From assembly GCA_051294375.1 (NCBI GenBank), contig CM119265.1, positions 6,581,489-6,645,488 on the forward strand: DNA of 64,000 nt, written 5' to 3'. Shown piece after piece: positions 30,147-40,036 of this stretch. Origin of the DNA: Paraspadella gotoi (taxonomy: Eukaryota > Chaetognatha). The position numbers and the translations under genes were made by a program. Each line of letters begins with the position of its first letter. The first letter of the stretch is position 1. Below the pieces are notes generated by a model. That model was given only the letters and a program-made list of their open reading frames with translations. It had not been told where the DNA came from and did not search any database.

Positions 30147-30976
30147 ATGAAGGCTTACATAGTTCTCGGGTGTGTACTGCTGGCTTTTGTTGAGCTGATA
30201 AATGCCAAGAAAGGACCGAAAGTAACTCACAAAGTCTTCTTCGACATTGAGATAGGCGGCGAAAATGCAGGGAGAATCGTTCTTGGACTTTTTGGAAAAA
30301 CTGTGCCAAAAACCGTTCAAAACTTCATTCAATTATCAAAGGTAATAAAACTTTTTGAATTTTTTACCCAGCTTATGTAACGAGCCTACCATTTCTAGTG
30401 TCACGAGAGTGAAACGCCTCCGGCGGGGAAACTCTGCGGATACAAGGGTAGCAAATTTCATCGTGTCATCAAGGACTTTATGGTTCAAGGTGGAGACTTT
30501 ACCAACTTCGATGGCACTGGAGGAAAGAGTATATATGGCGAACGTTTTCCTGATGAAAACTTCAAGGTTAGAACTATTTCTCGATAAAATTTTAATTGGT
30601 GTGCGCAAAATTTATTTTGATTTGTTTTGTAGTTAAAACATTTTGGAGCTGGCTGGGTTAGCATGGCGAATGCAGGAAAAGATACCAACGGCTCTCAATT
30701 TTTCATGTGCACTGTTAAGACACATTGGTTGGATGGCAAGCATGTAGTTTTCGCAAAGGTGAAGCTATGGTTCATTTAGTTCGTTTTTAAAAGTTCGTTT
30801 TTAATGAAATACTGTTTCTTGAACAGGTTCTAGAAGGAATGCCAGTGGTGAGGAAAATTGAAGCGCTTGATGACGGCAGCAGCAAGCCTAAAAAAGAGGC
30901 GAAGATCGCGGATTCTGGAGAGATTCCAGTCGAAGCCCCTTTTGCCGTGCCCAAAGACCCGAGTCCTGAAGAATAA
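30147..30976 (+). CDS. PPIB: secretory-pathway cyclophilin (peptidyl-prolyl isomerase B type)
   Basis: Prolyl cis-trans isomerase of the ER. Exons 30147-30341, 30399-30566, 30633-30758 and 30827-30976 give 212 residues (human PPIB 216). A signal peptide ([15 protein letters not shown]-like core) precedes [18 protein letters not shown]. Catalytic-site words [28 protein letters not shown] and [13 protein letters not shown] carry the conserved Arg, Phe, Met, Gln and Trp. The tail has the PPIB-like [10 protein letters not shown] but ends KDPSPEE, without KDEL. A strong TTTTTTTAG acceptor lies 20 bp before the ATG, so there may be a 5'UTR intron or a trans-splice site. The stop codon overlaps an AATAAA signal. 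It is the last gene of the ER-folding trio and converges on the EMI/EGF receptor. The PPIB/PPIC split is less certain than the family. Confidence 0.93.
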
Positions 30977-31156
30977 AAATAAAAACGTCAATGCGTGTCA
31001 TTCCAATTAATTTACTTCAGCAAGATTTTGATCTCGCGATTTATTTGTTAGGAAAAAGTTTTTTTTTCAATATCCTTGCGCTGTTTTGTTTTCAACTTCC
31101 AGCAATAGACTAATGTAGATGTTTGATTATTACGAGCTAGCTCACGTTTATAAAAT

Positions 31157-34100
31157 TCAAACGACTTTAACGTAGTCCTCTTCATTTTGCAAAGACGGAT
31201 TGTAATATCCTCCTTCCGGATACATGATCGTTGAGGAGACGTTCTTCATTTCATCATCTATGTCGAAGTAAACTTGGTCGTCCTTTAATAATCATAAACA
31301 CTAAACTTTTTAAGAAGTTGTAGTAACCGGAATGTTTTATGGGCGTTTACAGTGCGTAGATTCGAGTTTATAACTTACCTCCGACTCTTCAGGTTGACCA
31401 ACGGATGCATAGGGCAATTCTTCATTTTGCATAACTATGTATGCTGGATCATCTTCGGTTATTGGATCCGTTTCAACCTCTGCAAATTATTAAATTGGCA
31501 TATAAAGTTGAAAACTTTTGAAACGAGCCAGTTTTAAATTTTCCTAATCAACTGCTATCTATGAGTGGAATGAGTAGTGTAGAAGTCTGTCGTTAACAAA
31601 TTGTTTTTTCAAATTTAAATAATTTTGAGAATCCAACATGGATCATGGACATTAGCGTTTAAGCATAGGCTTATAAATCAGTTTGACTAATTTACCGTTT
31701 GGAATCGAAGGTAGCCGACGAATGCCGAAAGAAACGAAAGCTTCGTTCCCATTTGCACCTGGTATAGGTGAACCTAGTGTGCTGTCATAACCGAGGGAAT
31801 TTCTTTCAGCGCCATCCCAATTAACTTCTTCCAAAGCAACGTTATAGGTTGGATTCATTAATCCTACAGATCTGTAATTGGCATACTTTATATTAACTGA
31901 CCGGAACCAAACCGGTCGGTTGTTTTTTTATTCGCATAGATCATTATTTTTTTGGGCGTTACTTTTATTTTTACCGACCGGGGTTAGGGAGGAGTTAGGG
32001 ATAAGGGTGGTTTAGAGTTAGGGGTAGTTAGTAGAGTGGAGCACTCGAGAACAAAAAATTTGAATGATCGAACAAGGATATTTAGATGTAAGATAGTATG
32101 AATAATTAATACAAAACATATTTTGTTTATATTATTTTGGGAATAGAATAAAATATAATATATTTGTAGTAATATTCTTATAAAATAGTAAATTTTATAA
32201 AAAGTTGAATTAAAAATATAAAACATGTTATTAAGAATTATTTTTAGCATTTAAAATAAGGAAAAAATACATAATTTTTTTATTTTTTGTAATAAAAACT
32301 TATATATTAAAACGTTTTAATCATTTTTGTGATCCAAATATTAAAATATTATATAACATATTTAAAGTTTTTTAGTTTTTCCAAATCTGTTCTTAAAAAT
32401 TAAAAAAATTAGGAATTTAATGATTTTATAAGGATATTATTATATAAATAATTAAATTTATTAATATTAAAACAAAATTTAAAAGGATTAAAAATTTATT
32501 ATTTATAGGCAGTAAAAAAATGTTTAATCACTCAATCTTTTCATCGTTCCACCCTAGTAATTAGGGAATATTTAAATTTTTTTTTTTTTTAATATTTTTA
32601 AGTAATTTTTTTGAAAGCCGCCAAAACTGCGGTCGGCGAAAGTAAAATTTAGCCATTTTTTTCTTCATTGGGCAAAATTTAATTCCGGTAAGGTTTGGTT
32701 AAGGGTTGGAGGTGGTTATGGTTAAGGGTGGTGAGGGTTAGGGGTGGTTACTAGTTACGGATTGTTGGGGTAATATTCAAAAAACCAGTTCTTTATTTCT
32801 TGGTAATTTTTTTTTTACGTTTTTGTTCATAAGAAGTGGGAGAAAAGATCCAAAACAGTAAATGTACAATTTTACCCTGTAATTAAATCTGCTAACTTTA
32901 TTGTAAAAAAATTTAAATGGGAAATGCTACAAACTTACAAAGGTTTTTTTCGGGATTTTTTGATGATAACATAGAACAAAAAAGGTGTCACGATTACAGC
33001 GATGATTATAACTGTGACGAAGATAATTGTGATAGTTTTCTGTTGGGTTTGTGTGATGTTTTTTGTATTGTTGCCAATCGTTTCGCCTTGAATTAAATGT
33101 AATGAAGTGATAAAAATTTTGTTATTCAGATTAAAAAGTAGCTTTTACATACATAGACAAATTTCTGTTGAGTCGTTGCATAAAGCTGGGTAGTATTGAT
33201 TGCATTTGCATCCTTTGCCATTATCTCCACAATGGCAAATGTTACATCGACATGAGCGATTGAAGTCCCTGACTTCATATTTCAAAGAATCGGAGCAGTC
33301 GCATGCTTGAGAAAAATTGCATCCTAAATATTCACTACATTCTATTTGTTTCGTACCTCCTGTTATGTTTCGTTCGCTGTTGCAATTGCCTATTTTACAA
33401 TAACCCGGTTTTTAAGTTGGCTAATATACAAATATACAAATAGTAGTAATATTACCAGTTATATGATTGCATTTATTTTTATTACATTTGCAGAGATGCG
33501 TACAAGCTTGTCCATGCAATCCATGACAGCAGGCTGAAAAAATAAGAATGCTGTGTTATGACTTATGTTTTACTTAAGTTATATATCTGTTTCTAAATAG
33601 TCTTGCCTTCATAACAGTTTGCTCCCTGAAAGCCTGCGGTGCATTTGCTATCGATGTGATCACAAGTCATATTCGAGCAAACGCATCTTTCTTTGCAATT
33701 TCTTCCGTAATATCCAAAATTGCATGCTGGTTGTAAGAGTAAATTTTGTCATTCCACAAGTCGCGTTTTGAATGGCGATTAACAAATATTTAAAAATTGT
33801 TTCAAAATGGGAAATCATACTTGTGTCACAAGCTCTTCCTTGATATCCATCGTCACATACGCACTTATTCGGTTCGACGCATTTGCCATGTATGCATTTA
33901 TTATCGCAGACTGCTGCTGAAAAGGTTTAAATATAAATATCCTGGTACCCTATCGAAGCATTAAAAATTGTCATTTACAGCTACACCTTCTGAACATTGG
34001 GAATCTTCAATCGAAGTCCATCCTGGACAACACCTTTGGATAGTCGTGTTTTTGTAGCGATAGCCTACGTCGTAAACCGTAACATTTACTTCCTTCTCTT

Positions 34101-34365
34101 TGCACCTCCACGGAATGACGCATCCAAGTTCCCAAACAAATACTTTTTTAGATTTGACCACACGTTGAGTAAAGGATACTTTTTGACTACAGAAAATGAA
34201 TATGAATTAATAATTTTTTTGGTATTTATAAAGTTATTCTATGAACGGTCTTCGATATGAATTATTTTACCTAGTTGTCACGTTACAAATGTGATTTGAC
34301 GATATTGTTAACTTGATTGTTAAAAAGAATGTCATGGTTTTTAAGAGGGTTGTTTTGTAGCGCAT
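31157..34365 (-). CDS. EMI/EGF single-pass receptor with phosphotyrosine-type tail (CED-1/Draper/MEGF10-like)
   Basis: Ten exons on the - strand: 34365-34271, 34186-33987, 33916-33821, 33726-33607, 33533-33456, 33389-33153, 33086-32939, 31871-31696, 31479-31379, 31282-31157; 458 residues. In order: signal peptide; EMI domain (ICNVTT ... VWELGC ... RCCPGWTS); four to six EGF/laminin-EGF-like Cys units (CVCDDGYQGRAC, CNFGYYGRNCKERC); one transmembrane helix (TIIFVTVIIIAVIVTPFLFY); a cytoplasmic tail of about 150 residues. The tail has NPTY (NPxY adaptor site), YIVM, LPYASV (ITIM-like) and YVKV. This is the architecture of engulfment receptors CED-1, Draper and MEGF10, but with far fewer EGF units. 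A role in particle or cell uptake is an inference. Intron 4 appears to use a GC donor (33606-33605). Intron 7 (1.07 kb) holds two telomere-like repeats. Confidence 0.88.
31895..32040 (-). repeat. telomere-like dispersed repeat, copy 3 (partial)
   Basis: ACCGGTCGG-type ends at about 31912 and 31975 are followed by GGGGTTAGGG and related TTAGGG-like words. It is a partial, rearranged member of the family defined at 16564-16765, within intron 7 of the EMI/EGF receptor gene. Confidence 0.55.
32617..32775 (-). repeat. telomere-like dispersed repeat, copy 4
   Basis: It starts with CCGCCAAAACTGCGGTCGGC plus GAAAGTAAAATTTAGCC, closely matching the inverted left end of the 16564 copy. It continues into GGTTAAGGG/GGGTTAGGGG words. 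It is also in intron 7 of the receptor gene. Confidence 0.65.
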
Positions 34366-34813
34366 GATGGAAAGTTGAATTGGCAAACATAGAACTTAGT
34401 TTTCTTTTCGTTTAAATCACGTTTCAAGTTGGTTGATTTTGGTGTCATCCAAACTGAGATGGAATCCACCAATAAAAAGTGATTTCATTCCTCCAACTTC
34501 ACCAATTGCGATTCTCTTTAGACACCTCAGTTAAAGATAACTACTCGGTCTCAAAAAAACTATCTTTCTCCTCATCTCGATATGACCTAACAATGATAAT
34601 TCCATTTTAATTAATGTTTTTCGCCTTTGTTGACTTGGTTGAACTATTGATTGGATCATATTTTTCATTGACAAAGTGAATCTTTTTCTACTCCATCTTA
34701 AACTTTAACTTTTTATCTCAAGACTTTTTTTTTGCCTTTTTCCATTTACTACGTTTAGTTTCGAAGGACAGGTTTTTCAGTCGGTGTTCAGCCAATCGCC
34801 GGTCGTCTAAGAC

Positions 34814-34827
34814 GTTGCCATGACAAC
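34814..34827 (+). promoter_or_regulatory. X-box (RFX binding site) upstream of the RAB gene
   Basis: GTTGCCATGACAAC matches the palindromic RFX consensus GTTGCCATGGCAAC at 13 of 14 positions. It lies 104 bp upstream of the RAB34/36-like start codon, a typical distance for ciliary gene promoters. It also sits in the divergent interval with the EMI/EGF receptor gene. It is the only near-perfect X-box I found by eye in the ciliary block. Confidence 0.75.
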
Positions 34828-34930
34828 CAAAATACTCTCTTGGCTCCCTTATTAGCGTTGTTTTCGAGATTCCGACATTAGCTATATGGCTATATATTGT
34901 TTCTTCTCTTAATTTTTGATCAATATAACA

Positions 34931-35836
34931 ATGAACAACACTAAACCTACTTTTTTCGGGTCCGGCTATAAGGAATCGGGAAGGTCTGATCTCTATGCGC
35001 AACCTCAACGAATTTCCAACACGAACGGCCTCAGTAAATTTATCATTCCTCGTTTTCCGGCCGCGCGCAATCGAGTCGTGTCCAAGTACCCCCCGCCTTT
35101 TCACCCCGACGCGACCCCACACGGGCGATTAAATTTCCATGTGAGTGTAAAAAAGGCATGCGCTTCCCATCATGCTTCTGGCGTGCGTCTCTCCAAGGTT
35201 GTAATCATCGGCGACAGCGCAGTCGGTAAGACCGCCCTTGTCAATCGATTTTGTCGCGACGCTTTCGAGCGCGACTACAAAGCCACCATCGGCGTAGATT
35301 TCGAGGTGGAGCGTTTCGACGTGCTTTGTCAGCCTTACAACCTGCAGATGTGGGACACGGCGGGGCAAGAGCGATTCCGTGCCATCGCCGCCGCCTACTA
35401 CCGCGACGCTCACATCGTCATCGTCGCTTTTGATCTGACCCGACGAGAGACGCTCGACGCCGCAAGCCAATGGCTCAATGATGCACTAAAAGAAACAGAC
35501 CCGGAAAGGGCGCTGACGTTTTTGGTCGGCGCCAAGCGCGATCTTTTATCTGACGAAGAATTTGACGCCTTTGAACCGCGATGCATCAGCGTCGCCAATA
35601 AGCTCAGGGCCGAGCTTTGGATCACCTCAGCCAAAACGGGATACAACGTTGACGAACTTTTTCACCGTGTCGCGGCACTTGGCTTCGAATCCTTGGTGCG
35701 AGAAGAGAATCATTTCGAGGAGGAAGATAAAAAAGGAAAAATAGGAAATGTACTGACAAATACAGATGTGATAGATTTAAAATCTAGCGATTTGTTTGAA
35801 AAAAATCCTTCGGGCTGCTGTAAGCTTACTCGGTGA
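34931..35836 (+). CDS. RAB34/RAB36-like small GTPase, intronless
   Basis: Membrane-trafficking GTPase; vertebrate RAB34 acts in early ciliogenesis. There are 301 residues with an N-terminal extension of about 85, as in RAB34/36. P-loop GDSAVGKT (about 94-101), effector region DYKATIGVDFEVERF, DTAGQERF, and GAKRDLL in place of the usual NKxD word (RAB34/36 have TKKDL). The SAKTG motif is present. The ending SGCCKLTR places the double Cys four residues from the end, unlike standard CC, CxC or CCxx prenylation tails. The start at 34931 is the first ATG; the frame is also open upstream. The gene has no introns although its neighbours have many. RAB34 versus RAB36 cannot be decided here. Confidence 0.88.
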   Translation: MNNTKPTFFGSGYKESGRSDLYAQPQRISNTNGLSKFIIPRFPAARNRVVSKYPPPFHPDATPHGRLNFHVSVKKACASHHASGVRLSKVVIIGDSAVGKTALVNRFCRDAFERDYKATIGVDFEVERFDVLCQPYNLQMWDTAGQERFRAIAAAYYRDAHIVIVAFDLTRRETLDAASQWLNDALKETDPERALTFLVGAKRDLLSDEEFDAFEPRCISVANKLRAELWITSAKTGYNVDELFHRVAALGFESLVREENHFEEEDKKGKIGNVLTNTDVIDLKSSDLFEKNPSGCCKLTR

Positions 35837-36128
35837 CTTCTTTTTTTTTTATCTATAAGCTACAGTAACGTAAGCATTTATATGTGATTCAATTGATCTT
35901 CGAGAAGTTCCTCGTAGAAGTTTAAAATTATGTTACATATTTATTTTTTACAGTACTGTCACTCTAAAACATTTTCGGAAATATTTAAAGCTTAACTGTT
36001 AAAAAGTTAAATATTTCTCTTAGGGAAAAGATTATGATTAATAATAGATTATTTTTAATTTTAGATCCTAAGTTGTAGTTCATTCAAATAGCGATGTCGC
36101 CGGCGATTCACGCACGAGTTGCAGGTGT

Positions 36129-36196
36129 GGTTCTAGTTGGTTGGCGACTTCGCCATGGCGATATCGCCATGGCGAAGTCGCCAACCAACTAGAACC
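36129..36196. repeat. perfect 68-bp palindrome
   Basis: The sequence runs GGTTCTAGTTGGTTGGCGAC ... and is its own exact reverse complement, centred on CGATATCG at 36159-36166. It contains two CGCCATGGCG decamers. It lies 145 bp upstream of the CCDC96 start codon. It can form a 34-bp hairpin. The GCCATGGC core resembles the centre of an X-box, but the outer AAC/GTT bases are missing. Confidence 0.95.
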
Positions 36197-36340
36197 TTTT
36201 TCTACTACAATACTCAAAACTTTTGTTTGTCCCTTTTTATTTTTCATTTGATTTCTCTGTTTTATCAAGGCTACGATGATACGTTAGAGACTATAACTTT
36301 AATCACGATAGCCGACTGTAGGACATAAGATATTATTATA

Positions 36341-39300
36341 ATGGCGGACGAGGGCGAAGCCGTCACAAGTGCCGACGACGCCGGCGCCACCACCACCGAT
36401 GGTGCTGACGCCTCAACGCTCGCAGCTGAGGATTTGGAGGCGCCAGAAACGACGGATGCCGCCGAGAGTGGCGAAGACGCCCCCGAAGGCTCGCCGTCCG
36501 AGGATCCCCACGCCGCAGAGGAGGGGGAATCTCAGATGGCAATATCCGAACGGACCAGTCAATCGGCGGGCGGCGAAGAATCAGCCATGGAGGAGGGGAC
36601 GAAGGAAGAGGAGGAAGAAGAAGGGGAGGGAGAAGAGGAGACAGAGGGAGTGGAGGGGCAAACTGGAGGGACGAGGGCGGCGACCACGGAAGGGAGCGGC
36701 GAAGAACCGGAAATGTCGATGGCACAAGTGCGTTTCATTTTTGTTGTTGTTGTTGTTCTTTTCTATTCCTAGGTTGAGTATAACGTTTTTCAGTCGGATC
36801 TGCTTATCTCCCCTCAATCTTGTCGGTCATTCACTTAAATCATGTCAGAACATCGAATTATGATAAATTATCTTAGGCAGATCCGACATTGTTTGATCAA
36901 ACTTGTTATTTTGATTGTTTTGTATTTCAGACCGGAAATACCTACGTAGGCTTAGACGGTCAACTCTAATGTTGTCACTTTACAATTTACTTATTTCTTT
37001 ATTTATAAATATCAGATGAATTTAAAAAGAATATGTTTTCTTTTTATCTGGATGTGAATCCCTGCCCGTTATTCTCCCATTCAACAGCGTTTGATGATGG
37101 ATCTGGATGACGAAGACCTCGTTCCCGGCAGCAGCGAAGATGAAGGAGAGAGCGAATTTCAGGACGAGGAGAGCGGAGAAGAGGAGGAAGTGGAAGACGA
37201 AGGAGTCACGCGCGACGATCTCATTGGCGAATACCACGCCATGCTTGAGGAGAGAGAGTCGCTGCAGCAACGACGGTGACGATTGCTCGAAAGTTGACCT
37301 TACTCTTGAGCGACTGCTCGTTAAGGACTTATTTAAAATCCAGGCATTTCTTGGAAAACAAATTGGCGGAATATTTTCGGAAGAAACGAGATGATAAAGC
37401 CGAAGCTGATAAGAAGCCGCAAACTGCGGAACAGGAGCAGAGATACGTAAAATATATGTCGCAGTTGGAGGATTTGAAAAACGAGGTGAAGTGTTAATTG
37501 TTTATCAGTTGATTTCTTCGATTGTACATTTATTCTTTCATGCGTTATTAATCACAGGAAATCAGCGAGCAAGAGATATTTCAAAGAGAACTTCAGGAAT
37601 TGCGCGTTTTGTGTCAAAGATTCGACCAAGAGGTCGTCGATGAACTAGAAAGCTTCAGGTAAAATTAAGCAACAAATACTAGTAATTATATTAGAAATGT
37701 TATGTAATGGGGTCAGAGGGATCGCCCATGAGTAAACTGCTTGTCTTTTTGATAAACTTTGGCCAGATTATATAAACGTAACGTCGCTCTGGGCGCCATC
37801 AATAGCCGAACCGGAAAACCGTTAACGGTTAAAGACATCGACGTTTACGAGGCGCGGGAGACGCAAAAGACGGCAGAGGTCGTCGCCGTCAGACTCGAGA
37901 ACATCAAATTAAAAAACAGGTGACTATAAAATATAAACAAAAGTCTTAACGTAAAATACGATTTAAAAGTAATGTACACTGCGGCGCTAAAAAAAGAAGA
38001 CACTTCTTTCACACCGAAAAAAACTATATTGGATGGATGGATTTTACTAAGATATAGAAACATAAAACAAAGCTTATTGAAAGATAAAGCGATTGGTCTA
38101 GGTCCCATTAAAATCGATCAAAGCGTCAGAAAGTTATAGGATGTCAAAGTCGATTGGTACAAAACATATGACGAGAATAAATTAATTTTAATCAAGAAGA
38201 GTCTTTAACTTTTTTTTATTATAATATGTTTATAATATATGCGATTTTATTCGAATACAACGAGGTTGATTCAGTACAATCATCATCAACAAACAAACAA
38301 TATGAAATTAGCTGAACAAATTCAGCATCAATATCTGTAAGGATAGGTGTCAACCATTTTCAACCTAAATCAAATTAAAATAAGTAAAAAAATTATATAG
38401 AAAAATAATCTTTTAAAAATAAAAAAAAATAGTTGAGTGATAACTTACCCAAAATTAATTTCAAAGCTTTTTCAGATTAAAATTTTTTTTCCTTATGGCA
38501 TCTCATGTTAAAAAAGACTAATATAAACTCTTACAATTATATTAAAATTATTTTTTTAAATTTTTATTATAAAATTATATTTTGATTTTGAGATAATTTA
38601 AAAAAAATTGATTGTTTTCAATATTTATTATTAAAATGCCATATTTGGCAGCAATTAAAAAATATTTTTATAAAAAAGTAATATAAATTTATTGCCAACC
38701 CTTTTATATATTTAATTCCATTAAGATTTTATTAATTCTATATTGTAAACATAAGTCAGAAAAAGAAGTTTAATTAATACTAACCTTTAAAAATCACTTT
38801 TTCCCCAATTCTGTTTTGAGACTCTGACTTTAAAGTCTTGCTATATAGTGGTGTATTTAAAAATACATAGCGTCTTTTTTTTTTTTTGCGTCGCAGTGTA
38901 AATTGTAAGTTATTTTAAATTGATTTCAATCTTAAAAAGGTTGAAAAAACGCGAACAGCAATTGAAGGCCAAAGAGGAGTTGGCCGAGGGACTTCATCTC
39001 ATCGATTTCGAGCAGCTCAAAATAGAAAATCAAACTTACAACGAGAAAATAGAAGAGCGAAACGAGGAATTGCTGAAGCTAAGAAAGAAAATCACGAGCA
39101 CAGTGCAGGTGTCACTTCTTTTTTCTTCTCACTGAAACCATTTTTTACTTCTATAGTCTTCTTTCCTATTCCTTTTTTTCACGAAAAAGGTCCTCACCCA
39201 TTTGAAAGAAAAATTGCAATTCGTTCAAGCGGAAAATCAAGTGCAAAAGGTCAACCTGAAAACCTTGGAGTCCACCGTCGCGAGCAGGAGGGACGTTTTA

Positions 39301-39810
39301 TCGAAGACGAAACAAGGTTATCGAGGAAATGAGATTTTCCCCCTTTTTTTCGAGCTTTGATCTATATGTACAAAATTCTTTAGGTTTCCGTTCCCACGCT
39401 TTCATGAATTACAATTTTAAATGACGAGATACAGTATACTAACGTTGATTTTTTATTGTTAAACTTTCCTTATCGTGGCGACTTTTCTTTTCCTAGGTCG
39501 AGACGCTTTGCGAATCGATAATCAGAGACTGCGGCTCAACTGTGGCATGCTTGGAAACGAACCTCTGCTCAGGGACTTTGAGGAAAAAAAGAATGAGGCA
39601 GAGATGCTCGAGCAAAAACTTGAAAGGTGGAGCCTAAAGAATAAAGAGTGAAGACTAAAGGGGGAGGAAATCGGAAACTAGAACTGTTTGAAATTCAAAT
39701 TTCGTTGTTCCTTTTGTTTTTCCAGATTGAAACGTCAGCACGCGGAACTCACGTTGAGTTGCAGTGGAGTGCGCAAAAAGATTGAACAAGTTCGCGCGAT
39801 TAGGTCCTAA
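36341..39810 (+). CDS. CCDC96: CCDC96 ciliary coiled-coil protein, nine exons
   Basis: CCDC96 (FAP184 in ciliates and algae) is an axonemal coiled-coil protein that works with CCDC113 and affects ciliary beating. Exons: 36341-36727, 37088-37275, 37344-37485, 37558-37658, about 37767-37919, 38940-39108, 39190-39316, 39497-39626, 39726-39810; 493 residues. The first 190 residues are acidic and low complexity (Glu/Asp/Ala). The rest is coiled coil. The C-terminal half carries the family signature AVRLENIKLKNR, KEELAEGLHLIDFEQLKIEN, QTYNEKIEERNEELLKLRKK and LQFVQAENQ. Intron 1 holds a short GTCGGATCTGC element and intron 5 a 926-bp mariner-type element. Confidence 0.93.
36793..36905. mobile_element. 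deleted copy of the GTCGGATCTGC-family element
   Basis: GTCGGATCTGC at 36793-36803 and its exact complement GCAGATCCGAC at 36877-36887 bound a 95-bp segment. The interior words (CAATCTTGTCGG, CATCGAATTATGATAAATTA) match the start of the 700-bp copies at 43141 and 44003. The ATTGTTTG-TCAA-CTTGTT trailer follows. This is an internal-deletion derivative, within CCDC96 intron 1. Confidence 0.8.
37975..38900. mobile_element. non-autonomous Tc1/mariner-type element in CCDC96 intron 5
   Basis: The left end TACACTGCGGCGCTAAAAAA and right end TTTTTTGCGTCGCAGTGTA form terminal inverted repeats flush with TA dinucleotides, the target-site signature of Tc1/mariner transposons. The 926-bp interior is AT-rich with no transposase frame visible. 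It is therefore a relic or MITE. Confidence 0.7.
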
Positions 39811-40036
39811 TTATATTGATATATGTACTACCTGTGCTATCAGCCATCCAAAAAATTGATCTTGCTAACAACCTACGCCGGAATTCCAATGGTTCTCCCT
39901 TCTACAATAATCATTTTTTCATTGTACATTTTTTTTCATACATAGATCATTTTCTAAACTATGCATGGACACGTGATCGACTGTAAGCTAAGCACCGACT
40001 GTAATCGACACTAATCAGCCTTACTAATAAAATAAA

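Noticed and set aside
36129-36196. The 68-bp palindrome as a bona fide X-box
   Set aside because: It has the GCCATGGC centre but not the flanking GTT/AAC bases required for RFX binding.
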